The notes under the pieces are model-generated. The model saw only the letters and a program-made list of their open reading frames with translations, was not told the origin of the DNA and ran no database searches. The translations under genes were made by a program, and so were the position numbers. A stretch of DNA of 64,000 nucleotides from Ptiloglossa arizonensis (Eukaryota > Arthropoda > Insecta > Hymenoptera > Colletidae), in NCBI RefSeq assembly GCF_051014685.1, contig NC_135052.1, positions 8,957,105 through 9,021,104 on the forward strand. The letters run 5' to 3'. This document shows positions 40,001-52,698 of this stretch, in pieces. Every line of letters begins with the position of its first letter. The stretch's first letter is position 1.

Positions 40001-43000
40001 AAGAGTCGCAAAAACCGATAGTATTCATCGAAGCCGAAACCGCGTTGGCGAATGCAAATACAATTCCCACGGAGGCTCCAAATTCTGCTCCCAGGGTTCG
40101 TGATATGATGAAGTATATACCACCTGTAGAAATTCATACATCATTGAATTTAATCATTTGTTCTGGAACATCGTAGTAAACTTTCATTTCAGGTGTTTAG
40201 GAACAGAGATAGGAGTAAAGTTAAATTGAAACTCGATATTAAAACCGTGCAACATCGTACAAGAAAAACCATTGTAATACTATCTTCGTTGATATCGAAT
40301 TTCATTTTCCTGACATTCATTTATAGTCCAAGTTTGAAATCACGACAGCTAAATTTCTGTAACAAGCAATAATTCGATGACGATTCGCACGAAAAATATT
40401 TAATCACGATCGTAAGAATCCAGAACGGTACCTACTCTTTCAAAATTAGAATCGTTACGTTAAAAAATGTAAAATTTTTCGTTGTGCTGCACTTTTACAA
40501 GGAAAATTCCAGATGACTTACAAATGGAATCTCGTGCTTTCGTTTCTATGGACAACGATTCTTTTTTTGGAAAAATAATTCTCATCGTGCATTACACAAT
40601 GCGCAGTAACAACAAGGTACATAATGCCACACCTTCGAGGAAAAAGAACGAGAAAATGGGAGTCCCATAACACACCTCCCTTTACTTCCCCATTAGTACT
40701 AATTGCGCTGAGACTAAGCGTCGTGATGACGCAGACTGCCGCTGATATTCCAATAATGATGACACTCTGCAATATACCGGCTTGTGCTACTACCCACGAC
40801 AATCGTAGGAAAAGCATTACACCCCAAATATTGAGGAGACATGGTATAAGGACACCTTGGATCCATCCTAGCTTTATTCCCGTGTGTTTTTGTTGCGATG
40901 TTCCAACTTGTCCAGCTTCTATATTCGGATCCTGAAACACGAACGTTGCTCATATTTATTTACAATCTTGAAAAAATGTTTCAACGACATTACGATCGTA
41001 TTGACGAATCGAAGAGCTCCTAAAAATAAAATGAAAACGTTACAAATGTTCGCGTTGAACGCTCTACATTTGTTTTCATTTTTATTTTCTCCGATTAATA
41101 GTGCACAATAGTAGTAGTATTTAGAAAAAATATTTTCATACATTTCTCATTTCGTTAACGACGAAGAAAGCAATTAGGCGCACACGAATAAATGTATATC
41201 TTTTATTAATTCCCGAACTAAACATCAAAAAACGTAATTTTGTATAACTAGGATTTTAAGCTAATAATTTTAGGAACTCTATTAAATTGTTATGCTGATC
41301 AACGAGGAGAGAAGCGATTTAGAAATTGACACTTTTTCTAATTCTCCTCGCAGCTGGTATTTACTGCTGTGCAAACTTAATTGTATACTGTCCCAACACG
41401 GTTCTCGTTATGGGTTCCACGATGAAACTTCTATCGTCTTTTACCAAGAGAGAAAGAAAAAGAAAGAGAGAGCTTCTCCGAGAGTCGATCATCTTATCAA
41501 TTTCAACGCAGATATTTTCCAACGAAAAATTTCAAACTTGCATCGATTATTTAGTTTCAAAGACATTTAACGTAGTGTCGTTTATTTAAAATTTATACGT
41601 TGTTTCGAAAACTTCGGACTTTCCAGTAATCAGAAATTCTCACTACAATACTTATTATTGCGAATAGAAGTAATTTACGTTATAATATTGGATTTTCAAA
41701 TTTTTATCGAAAACATTATTTTTGGAATCTATTCGTACCATTGAAAACGGTGCTGACAATGAAAAAACTGAGTATATTAAAATGAACACAATTTAGTTGA
41801 TCAGTGTCACGATTAATTTTTTTTAATTCTTCTCTTTTTCTTTCTCGTTGATGAGCTATTAGGAAAAGGCGTTTTCATTATAAATATCTTTTCGGTTTCG
41901 ATTCTCTCTAGAGAATATAAAAGGTCATTTCAAACGATTTAAGCGGTTTGAATACAGCATAAATAATTTCAAAATATATTTGAGTGCATTCAAATGAAAT
42001 AAAAATGAAAAAATGTACACTACAATGGTATTTAATAAGATTTAGTAATGCAGATTCACTCCGTTGTAGGGGTAAATGGCCCAGTTCGCAATACCCTTTC
42101 TTCACAACCTAAGGCGTTTGACAGCTGCGCAGCATAGACGCGCAGAATCATTATACTAACAACCATACGAGCGGAACATCTTTAAACTTTTGCAATACGT
42201 GCAAGATGTTAACGAAAATGTGACACTCTTCTCGATATAAATTTTCCACGTGTGGACAAATCGAAACGACGTTCACCATATTGCAATGTGAAATTTCGTT
42301 ATCGAGACATAAACAGTTTAAGTTTGCCGATGTAATTCCCGGTACACGTTATTTATATCCCGGTTTGCTGATCGTATATCGCGCATACATTCACAAAAAA
42401 CACGTGCGAATGATATTCACAAACGTAAAAAACTTTAACCGTTTATATTTATATTTATACAACGAAGCGTCGGATTAATAAAATAAAATAGTACCTTTTA
42501 ATATATATTAACACGAGGAATTGGCTCTAAAAGAAGCTCCTGCATTTCGATCGACCTTCTGTACAATAAACAACACTCTTATCTTGCTAATGACAAATGG
42601 AAAAATAAACAATGATCGAAATTGACTAAAAGAAATTTAGTGCTTTGCTATGGTAATAATGTAGAAATACAACGTGGAGGAGTATGTGGGACGAGTAAGC
42701 TAGAATATTGGTCCAACTTGAAATATCTTTGGGGAAATAACAATTATTTAAATTAATTTTAGTTATCTCTATTGTAATAAGCAAGTAGAAATTATTTCAA
42801 AAATTTGTTCTACGACAATACACGAAAGGGAAGTTTCTTTTTTCAGAACTAAGGATACAATTGGTTAAACATTCCTTGTTTTATATAGTTGCAGGAGATT
42901 CAATGAAATTTACGTTTTCAGGGAAGAATTTCAGACAAATTCTTTTTCGGGTGTGGACGCGAGCCCCGGCAATTACGGTAAGTAATTGTTTGGCAAATGT

Positions 43001-45179
43001 ATCGACTTTTCAAACCGTTCAATGATATCGTGAAGAGGGTGGTACGACGAATGTCCATGGCGTGTAGCAATCTTACCTTTATAAGATTTCCTTCGTGCAG
43101 GGTGCTCAACGATGGCCTCTTAGCACGTCGACTCAATCTACAAACAAAAATGTTTTTGTCACTCTCTGTAACGGTATCAGTGAGGGAATGAAGTTAATTA
43201 AATTAGGATCTCCCGATGAACGAGCTGGGAAAGGTCGTTAATATTGAAAGCATAATTTTTTATGACAACAGGGAAGTAATCCTTTGATATATTTTATTGA
43301 TCCAGTTTCTCGTGTAGGTTTCAAACTTGGAATTCTTCATTGCCAATTATAAGTAGTACAAATATGTTTGGTAAATACAATGTAAACATTTTCATTAATA
43401 TTAAATTTAACAGACAATTGGTTCGAGCGTATGAATTTCAATTCTGTTACGATCGTTTACAAAAAAGACTGATGAATATTTATGAAATGTTAAATCAGAC
43501 ATGTTTGTTGCTTCCCTATTCTGTTAAAATTCATCATGTTTACAAATGTCCATTAATTCTGTTCCAATTGTTCTATTTTTAAAAATAATTATTACTATCT
43601 CAACGTTCTATATAAATATCATAAAATCAATTTAAGGGACATGATTTCTAAACCTATAGAACAGTTCTCGTAATATTTCTTCAATGACGACACTTATGAT
43701 ACAGTTTGCCAACAGCTGTGGTCAGGTTCTCAAATACATTTATCTTCAAAAAAAACCTCATCGAAAGAAATTACAGGGATCGAAATCCAATGAATAAAAA
43801 CGTCATTCCAAGTCTATGTTTGCGAACTTGGAATACCCTAAACCAATTACTCGATGGTCGTATTCTATCTACAAACTTTCAAAGACACTAAGGACAATTG
43901 AAAAAGAATTGATCGTAGCTGCTATAAAGGCAGTATGTTTCTTACAGTACAATGATATTGTACTATTTGATATTAACGTAAATGGTATCGTACAATTAAT
44001 ATTAACGTAATTAATATTTTGCAAAATCTCCAACAATTTTAATATCCTCAATGTCTTACAATCACTCGTAGACTTTGAATCAAATTCATTGGGTAATGTT
44101 ACTTTACATTATTATACATTGTCACGAGACGTTTTTTCAAAGTTTCTTTACTTGTAATTTCACATGTTCGTAATTTTCGTTTAATTTCTGTCTGTGTATA
44201 AAACGTGTTCAATAGGGTTCAGATCTGGACCCCGAGGGGACGTGAACCAACATGTGAGGTGTATTATGTTATGTTGTGCAGAGTTTGATGAACTCGTAAA
44301 TGGTTGGTTCTTATGTGTGTGTGTATGTGTGGGTAAATCTGAATTGTATGTTTAGTTGACAGAGGGAGAGAAAGAGCAGAAGTTTCTGCGAGATTCGCTG
44401 GTTCTTGGGTTGTTTCAAATTATTATTCAGGTAGTGTTAAAATGTTCTTCGGTTATTCTGATCTTTAGTATTCTGTAGTGAGTCTCTGTAAGAAATTTTG
44501 AATGGGCTAGTGACTGATTTTTCTCGACGTTAATTGACAGTTACGTTGACGACTGTTGAATATTTCTATCGGTTGATTTGTCGATGACGATGGAGGATTC
44601 TTGGGAAGGAATCGATAAGATTCCAGAAAGTGAGAAGAGGAGAAGGAAGATGGAAAATCTCTCTTTGATGATTCGGTGGAACAAAGTGAAAAGTTCGAAG
44701 ACAAAGTAAAGCTCTTGCGTATCGTTTCTGAAGACGTTAGTTAACAACACGTGTTTCGGTCGAGTTATCACTAGATTGTAGGTAGGCACACAGGCACGAT
44801 AGTAAAATAAATCAATGGCAGAGATGAAACAGATGCGATTAGTTGATTACGCTCGTAAAGTTTGGCCAAGCAATTTAGGAACATACTGTGGTGGTCGAGG
44901 GCAATCAAATCTTTGACTTGTAAATTCTCGAATAATCTAACCCTGAAAGAGATTTTAATACCACTGTCCCGATATTACTAATAAGTCGCTTTGAAGAATC
45001 TGAATTCACGAGTCTCGAGGCTTGCTTTCGATTCTTGAAAATGGTACGCGATCTGGAGTATAATTTTGTGCTCACCTATAATGATCCAAACGTGGAACAA
45101 CGTCCCACAGTCCGCTGACGTTTAGCGTCATTGGTGATCTTTTATTATTTTGAATACCACCGTTTACCTCATCATCCAT
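34008..45179 (-). CDS. SLC12 cation-chloride cotransporter, Na-(K)-Cl branch (NKCC-like)
   Basis: Eighteen coding exons: 45076-45179, 43077-43137, 40676-40931, 39870-40123, 39445-39559, 38939-39270, 38334-38565, 37883-38004, 37573-37772, 36982-37129, 36445-36686, 36121-36329, 35830-35941, 35611-35714, 34941-35055, 34611-34756, 34412-34523, 34008-34143. They sum to 3000 nt (999 residues), with frame kept at every GT-AG junction. N-terminal VPRLDHYR motif (27-34) and [11 protein letters not shown]1 LNIWGVM (88-94); TM3 [10 protein letters not shown] (165-174); TM6 FFPSVTG (292-298); outer loop with sequons at Asn353 and Asn364; TM8 AATLST (392-397); C-terminal [32 protein letters not shown] and the final VLTFYS. 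Function: electroneutral, inward, Na+-driven chloride transport at the plasma membrane. Asn174 replaces the K+-site Tyr of NKCC1, so K+ coupling is doubtful; it may belong to the insect-specific Ncc83/aeCCC2-like group. An in-frame TGA precedes the ATG. Confidence 0.95.
38680..38930. repeat. ~122-bp tandem duplication inside an SLC12 intron
   Basis: Two near-identical copies, about 38680-38800 and 38802-38930, both beginning GAAAAATTAAAGTAAAAATT and ending CGTAGAATTACTGAA. The second copy has a small insertion (CTGTGTCTA-like, near 38868). The array fills most of the 373-base intron 38566-38938 and stops 8 bases from the splice donor. Confidence 0.9.
44100..44250 (-). pseudogene. Tc1/mariner-superfamily transposase relic in SLC12 intron 1
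   Basis: The minus strand at about 44240-44181 encodes [14 protein letters not shown]. This is the signature around the third acidic residue of the Tc1-like DDE transposase ([11 protein letters not shown] in active elements). That frame then stops, but the next frame stays open for about 33 codons ([19 protein letters not shown]), so a frameshift splits the old ORF. Trp is replaced by Leu. No terminal repeats found. It is a dead fragment. Confidence 0.65.
44313..44331. repeat. short (GT)n microsatellite
   Basis: Interrupted GT run with one TATG break, just right of the Tc1 relic. Confidence 0.6.
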
Positions 45180-45214
45180 AGTTTTAGGTACGGATCAACC
45201 GTGTCTTGTTGAAT
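45180..45214 (-). other. 5' UTR part of the first coding exon of the SLC12 gene, after a 5' UTR intron acceptor
   Basis: On the minus strand a pyrimidine-rich acceptor (TTTTTTTCTTACAG) ends at 45215, and 35 untranslated bases follow before the ATG at 45179. An in-frame TGA in these 35 bases fixes the start. The transcript must therefore begin in an exon further right. Confidence 0.55.
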
Positions 45215-47399
45215 CTGTAAGAAAAAAAGGGGACACTTGAACTTGAGGTATTTAGTGTTGCTCTCAAGGTCGTTTCATTAGCAGTTCGAGAGGTGTTCTT
45301 TCAAAAACGATTGCTACGATTTAATGTTTATCGAACGGAACACTGGTTAAGAACTGCTTCATGACGTATTCCTTGAAAACGCAGCATTCGTGAAAAATGT
45401 TACTAAACTTTTCTAAGATTAATTTGGTATCTACAATTGTCTTAAAATATTTACTTTCATGGTGGAAGTTAAGAATAAAATAGTTATGAGAGAATAATTC
45501 TGTAGACTATTTATCGTTGAATAAATTATGTAAATAAAATGCACGATATATATTACACAATTAAATGAAATTTTTAAATCTTTTAAATTTCTTGTAATCA
45601 GAAAGAATGTCGAATTAATTTGATTAAATATTAATATCATTGTACTATTCCGGTATAATTGTATTATTATTATTTATTATTTTCACGTAGATTATTTAGA
45701 TAAATAATAATATTTTATGCGATTTTAATTTACGACGGATACAATTCCCAAGGAAAGTATACGTTATTAATTTTCCTTCTAACTGACTGTGCTATAATAA
45801 TCATTAGTTATTTTTCTGTGATTCTCGTTCCAATACGAATATATTTTACGGTTTTATTAAAAGTTGGGACACGACAAGCATATTGCGTGCGTAAATTTTT
45901 ACAGAAATTGAACTCGGTAAATTTCTATGTCCATTTGATAGGTGCGATACAATATTCCTTTATGTAAAGTGTTCTGTGAGAAAACATTTGACGCTAGGTG
46001 TTAATATGGAAACATTTCACACGGTGTTCTAAGTACATAAATTCACACTTACAACTTGTTAGAATGAGTCAATGTTACGCGATCAAACTGTTTTAAGTTT
46101 CCAAATTTGCATACTTTATATATTTTCATAGCTACGACATAATTTATTCGACGTATATTACCGTATACTCTATAATAAAATTGATTTCTTTAGATTGTTA
46201 ACTTAGAATTGTTATCTCGAATTGAAGCACTCGTTTAAAGTATTAGAGATCTTTTTAAACAATTTTTTAAAATTGAAAAATTAAATTTTGTAATTTTTAA
46301 AAACTATCAATTTTTGGCGATTCTTCAAAAATAGGTAAAATTGGTAATTTTTTGAGAAAAAGAGTCGATATTTTGGTTAATTTTTGAAAGAATTATAAAT
46401 TTTAAGTTCATTATGAAACCCAGGAATATGAATTAATAATGATCAAATTTACAATTCAATCGTTACATCCCATGCTTTTGTAATAATTTTTTTTATAATT
46501 TCTTTATTGGTTATTTGCTTTCGAGATGATTAATTTGTTACAATCCTAGTCACTATTCCGAAGATTTATCGTGATCTAGTTTGCCAAATTTTCCGAATCC
46601 CACGAGTAATCATACTCTGCGTTCTTCGCATAATTCGGGTTATTTATCGAGCACTGGTTGAAATTAATTCGAAAATACTTCGTATCTGGTGTTTTTCTAT
46701 TTTCGAGAATATTAGTTTGTCATCGTTTGGTCGCTGTTGCACAGATTTCTCGGGACTGTTTGCCAAATTTACAAATTTCCGCAGTTATCGTATTTCTGTC
46801 ATCCGTGCATGATGCATTCCGTTATAATTTCTGGTATTTGTCACGGCATACCAATATGCGTTTTATTGGTTTTGGAACGAAATGCTCCGTAGATAAAATC
46901 AATCAAAAGTACATAAATTTGAATAACCGTGATTTACTACATATTCACTGGACAAAAGTAGCATTTTACGATATTCACTTAAAAAATACTAAGAATATCA
47001 GCGTTACACAAAAACACTCGTGTGACTTACAATCGATTATTAACCATCCGTTGATTCTAATTGATAATTTTAGTCTGTTGTTAAAAAATCGCCTCAAAAT
47101 TCACATACAACAGATATACATAAATTTCGTTATGTATATATATTCATATATACTCGAATACAATAAACTCGAATAATAATATTCGTTGAAAAATGTACGA
47201 AAGTTGGAAAGTGATTATTATTCCGCGATATATGTGCCTCGTTAATGTCTCGAAGACTTTGGCCGCCTTTGTTCTAACGCACAAAGGAACTTGCACAAAG
47301 ACCGAAGTGGAGAAAGAACAAGGTGCATTATACGTGTATCCCGTCTAAATATTCTTCATTGTTTACAGTCTCATGTTCTTAACCTTCGTGTATTTTTGA
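45215..47399. other. upstream region or 5' UTR intron of the SLC12 gene
   Basis: AT-rich. A 172-codon ORF (46658-47176, plus strand, TTG start) is unusually long for such DNA but has no recognisable motif and a composition like non-coding flanks. No SLC12 leader exon could be fixed. Confidence 0.4.
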
Positions 47400-47900
47400 A
47401 GATCGGCAAGTTAGAGGGAAAAAAGTCGGTGCGCGTACGCGTCGGAGCCGATGGAAAAATAGATTTTCGAGGAAAAGAGCATTTATTGGCACAAAATTTG
47501 GAGCGAAGGATTCGGTGGCGCGTATTTCTCGCGCGTATTTCTCGCGCGTATTTCTCGCGCGTATTTCTCGCGCGAGGTGTACGCGTGCTCGAGAATCTCC
47601 TCGGCCTACGTGTAAGATTCCCGCGAAGCTACTTGGCCGCGATCCCAGAACTCGTAATGCTTGACAGCTGGCCAAACTTTCCTTTCATTCATAGTAGTAT
47701 TACACGTTGCCAAGCTTGGGGGTTGTCCACGAGAATACACGACCCGGAGAGGAATTCTCGAGAAATTCGCATCGTACCTTATCGTCTCGAGTAATGGACA
47801 AAGTTTTACGCTCGTTATTAGACAAGGCATCGGGGACGTATTCAATTTTGAAAATCAAGTGCTTCGAAGCTGTGCTCCAAGACGTCGCACGTTTCGTGTA
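47400..47900. promoter_or_regulatory. CpG-rich block, candidate promoter or leader exon
   Basis: GC and CpG content rise sharply here (many CGCG, TCGCG and ACGCG words) against AT-rich flanks. Several overlapping ORFs exist on both strands, as expected from few stop codons rather than coding. It lies 2.2-2.7 kb upstream of the first SLC12 coding exon and could hold its leader exon or promoter. Not proven. Confidence 0.3.
47521..47572. repeat. 13-bp tandem repeat, 4 copies
   Basis: The unit CGTATTTCTCGCG is repeated four times in perfect register inside the CpG-rich block. Confidence 0.9.
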
Positions 47901-50900
47901 CTTCGTCATCGTACTTCTTCATCGATCCGCTACGTCAATTCATTTATTTACACGATTTGCTTCGGTAAGTCGGTACGTGTTCAATTCTATCTTTGTTCTT
48001 TAGTTTCTTGTCGCGCGAAGAAATTTTTTCTCATCGTAGAAGAGAATAGAAAAGGTAGAATCGATTGAAATCCTGTCATTGAAGCTTAACTTTACAAAGC
48101 GGCTCAAACACGATTCTTGAAACTCAATGTTAACTGTAGTTTATCAATTACTTTTTAGATGTTTCGCCGAGCAATCGTTTCTGGACGTGACTCCGAATTT
48201 ACCGAGGTTTCTTTTTGTTGAATTTTCAATGCAAATTAGTAAGAATATTTGTTCGAAAGTGTGCATCGTTATCCTCGTTCATCCGTAAGTTTTGTTGATA
48301 TTAATTGGGAAAAATTGTAATTGTCGAAACACAGAATAAATTGTACGTTGAAGAAGATTGGAAACGAGGATCGAAACGTTGAAAAAGAATAAATGATGTG
48401 ACTTGATGAAAACTCGTTGAGAAAAGCTCTTTGAAATTTTAGTATATATCGTGTCATCGTTTAGAATATGCCTAACACTGCGATACGTTCGATTTTCGGA
48501 AGAAGTTCATACGACACGTGACAGTTTGTACCTATAATTCTGAAACACATTGTACACATTAATCATTGGTTTGATTACAAGTTCTTCAGTCCTGGGGTAA
48601 GTTCTCGCGTAGCAGAGAGCAAAGAAATTGACGTTTTTGTTCAATAATTGGATAATAACCCTGGAGAGACTGGCGTGGTCTCGACTGATCCCACTCATTT
48701 GTAGATTATTTATAACTTATCTTCCTTTTTCAATTACCGACAATCTTGCAACTATGTACATTGTTGTCTTACGTCGAAGATTAAAAAATCATAAAATGTA
48801 CGTATATCGTATTGGGCAAAGAAATGATATTTCCGAGTAACAATCTATTTTTGGTAAACATTACTTTGAAGTATTGTGACATAAATATAGATTTTTAAAT
48901 TAATCTATCTTCGGATAAACTTTTCATTTTTTTTTTCTCAACGTTAGTTTGGTAAAATATTGACTACAAAGAAGACTCTGAATAATAAATGCAAATTGTG
49001 TTTTAAACGAAAGGTTTGAATACAAGTGGAATATATAAGTGAACTTTTTGATATGAAATAATTTTGTACGCAGTTTTCTCGAGAATACAAAGTTTGAGCG
49101 GTTTCTGCAACTGTCGGTTTAATTATACTTAAGTGTATGCAGTCGATTGTGTTTGAAATACAATTGCAGCAAACAGGTAGCCAAACGACACGTTATCTTT
49201 ACTTTTTGTACACTCCTTTACGTCAATCGATGATTCAGACACATTTTCTTGATAATTAGTAGAATAAAGATAAAAGTAAAAGTAATTGGTAGAATAAAAA
49301 AAATGTATGGTATATTGTTGTCATATACGTATTTTCCTTAATATTCGAGCCTTTTTTGATAATTACAGAGTTCGTTAATTCAAAAATATGATAAAAAAAG
49401 TTCTTAAATTTATAAAATAAAACGAGAAGAACTGATATATTTTATAATAGAAAATGGTATACGTATTCCATATAAAATAAACAGAATACTCAAGAAATAT
49501 TTAGTAAACCTATAGAACGAAGGTACTTAACGAAGTTAATGCAGCGGAACATTTCAACAGTTATTAAAATTTTATTGCAACTTTGGACAATTGAACGATA
49601 AATTGCCTGTAATGTACGTGATTACCAATGTGGACTCAATCCAATATTTTTATTGATGTAAAAATTTAATAAATAAATTTAGTTTTAATAAATATTTAAA
49701 CACTGTTTGCTGTGAATGCATTTCTTGTATTGTAGACATTTTCAGTCTCGGTTATGTAGGATAATAAATGGCTGCAATTAGAAGCTTTACTTTATCTATA
49801 TAATATTCTTTATAAATTGATCGATACGGTTATCTCTCAAGTTTAGGGACACAAAGAATAATTTCGTCGATATTTCAAAGTCACCTAAATTATCGAAATC
49901 TATCTTATTTACTTTTTAACGTAGCCAGGAAGGGCGAGCCGATAAGAATTCAAACAGTTTTTGCTGCTTCGCGAAATGCAGTTCGCACGATCAGTCGGTG
50001 TCGTTCGCCAAAGCAAATAAATTTTCAAGACGTCTTTGCTGTCAGCTTGGAGATCAGTTTTTCTGACCGATGACCGTGAAAATGATCGCAAATGTGAATA
50101 CATAGGCTACTTCATCAATCTATAAATTCCAATTTCATTGGTATCATCTTTCTACGAAAATGATTTAATATCAATTATTTGCAATGCAGGTAGTGACACC
50201 GATATGCATAGGAAGTAAAGAAACAATTACAAATGATTGCAAATGCATGGTAGGATCAAATTGATAACCGTATAAACAAGGCATTTTTAAACTTGTTTAC
50301 AGCTGACAATCTATTTTAAATAATATTCTTCTTTTTAGATTCTGATCGTTTGTTAACATCATTATAGGACACTTTTTTGTTTGAACATACCACATCATTG
50401 TTACATTAAAGAAGTTGTAAAAAAAGATGTAAAATATTCCGATTTTGGAGAACGAACCAAATTTCCGATTTTGGAAATGAACCAACAGTAGAAGTGAAAA
50501 AAATATTGTAAATAAAGTATTGCTGTTGCAATAATCACAATAGTATTCCAGTAGGGGTGGCAATAAATATTCGACTAAAAAGCAGTTGTTAACAGTTGTT
50601 GAATCCAACGAAGGAATTAGTATTGTATAGGTCAGTGATTGATATTAAATGAATTAAGTTTTATTTATTTTCATTCATAAAGCACGAAGTGGTACGTATA
50701 TTCACATCATCGTGGATTTTAAAGAAAATACACGTATCTCAAGATATACGCAATGATGAATCAAAACTTTGTCTCAATCAAATCAGTTTCTTGATAACCT
50801 AAATAACGATACATACTTTGTCGCTATCCGATTTAGTTTATCGGATCTTATTTTGTAGTTTTCATTTCTATCGATCTAGATATCATAATACCGAACAATT

Positions 50901-51238
50901 TATTTCATCATTTTACTTTTATCTGTTCGTAACAATCCGTGACAATAAACAGAGGTATTTCATTTTCAAATAATCGGCTAAAAATTTATTATCAATCCAC
51001 GAACAATTATAAAATTAAATAGATGTATTATACTTTAATTTCATTTCTTGTTATTTTTTTTAATGTTCATACAACAATTTCGTAATTCGCGTCGTATCAA
51101 TTTCCCCTCTTTACGCTTTTCCAACAATTTTATGAAATACTAAACATTTTATGTCACATTTTGGTGCTATAAAAGTCAGGAAACGGTGAAATAAACATGA
51201 CGTGTATTCAACGAGGTAAATTTCAACTCTCGAGTAAA
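47901..51238. other. AT-rich non-coding stretch
   Basis: Only short ORFs, no splice-linked series, no RNA gene. Nothing supported. Confidence 0.5.
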
Positions 51239-51240
51239 TA

Positions 51241-51373
51241 TTGGGTTGTTCGGAAGGTCATTTCGTTTTCCAAAATGGAGAATATATAATTTGATAAAAT
51301 GTTTGTACAATCTAAAAAAATCGTGTTTCATTTTCACCAAAAAGAAAACGAAATGACTTTCCAAACAACCCGA
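51241..51373 (-). mobile_element. mariner-type MITE, complete (133 bp)
   Basis: Terminal inverted repeats GGGTTGTTCGGAAGGTCATT (left) and the complement of AATGACTTTCCAAACAACCC (right). A TA target duplication flanks it (51239-51240 and 51374-51375). Its interior on the minus strand shares GGTGAAAATGAAACACGATT with the copies at 27978 and 63866, so it lies in the opposite orientation. It is far too short to code for transposase. Confidence 0.9.
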
Positions 51374-51375
51374 TA

Positions 51376-52698
51376 GAAACTGGTCAGAACAATTTAATTT
51401 GCAAAAGTAGTTGGCAACGGATTATTTACTATCGAGATTATCGATCAAGAATGAAGATAATGAGATTAACATTGCGCAAGTCTGACGCTTTGGATCGAAA
51501 AATTGTTGTTGATATGTAGAAGCTTACCTCGCCAGATAATAAAAGAAATCATTTCAAATTCTAAGAAAAAGAATATCGTGCGAAAGAAATTTTATCGACG
51601 AGTGACAAAAAATTGTTATTCGTTTATTTGTGGGAAATACGGAGAATAATGTATACGACTTTACTGAAACAATAATAAGGGACAGGTATATTTTTTAATT
51701 ACAATAAAACAAAAGTAAAGGATGAAACTACCATCAAAAGTTTCAGTCCTATGATATCATCTAAAATTGTTGCATATGCAAGCAAGTTTTCCGAACAACT
51801 TTTCTATTATTTTTAACGAGGAGTAACAATAGCGTATACATCAGTAGAGGAAGATCAATAAGCAAGTCAACAAATTACTTTTAACCAGTATCGTACAGGT
51901 TACGCTTGTTACACTGATTATCCATTGTTGTCTGAAAGAGAACGCTGCAATCACTCATTTGTTTGTTATTGTCAGCATGTACATGGTATTAATGCCAAAT
52001 AAGAATACTTAGAGCCAATTGTGAATTCAGAACAAGAATAGTTCTCTATTTCATTTTTACGAAACGATTGAAAATAGAGTTAGCATGATGAATTTTGACA
52101 TTCCGATTGTATTTCTTTTACAGATTCCTGCGCTGTTTTATTTCCTGCAGAAAATCGTGAACAATTTCTACGATTCGTGCAATGTCAAAATAAATCAATT
52201 TTTCAGAAACACTTTTTACAATCAGATTTGCAAAGCTATTTCCAGAAACTTACCTACAAATCTCGTTAATCGGTAAATATTCTAATTTCAATTTTAGTGG
52301 TACCATCTTGTTTAAGTTTCTTTTTGCTATTATTACCAATAATAAATTGTCAATTTTGAAAATTGCTTTACACCGTCGTATCGATCAGAAAATTAATAGC
52401 GAAATTCTTTATTTTTCGTTCGTTTCTCGTGTCGCAGATGTACATGACAAATCTTGGCCAGTAATAACACGAACAGTCTGTATATACAGTGGAATACGTT
52501 TGAGACTGTTGCGTTTAAGTGCGTGCGCCTGCAACTGAACTTCAAAGTTGTATTTTTGCGAACGAATCTCGATACCGTGAAATCTAATTCTACAATGACG
52601 ATTTATTTATCCGGAAAGAATCTTTCTATTTTCGACTGTGTCGCGTAAGGCAAATCTGAGCGAACGAACGAACCGGAATAGCTAGTATCGTACTACAC
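51376..52698. other. AT-rich non-coding stretch
   Basis: Short ORFs only. No gene supported. Confidence 0.5.

Noticed and set aside
47291..48068. Long overlapping ORFs on both strands (up to 167 codons)
   Set aside because: They coincide with a CpG-rich block where stop codons are rare; peptides are Arg- and Ser-rich, include the 13-bp repeat translation, and show no domain.
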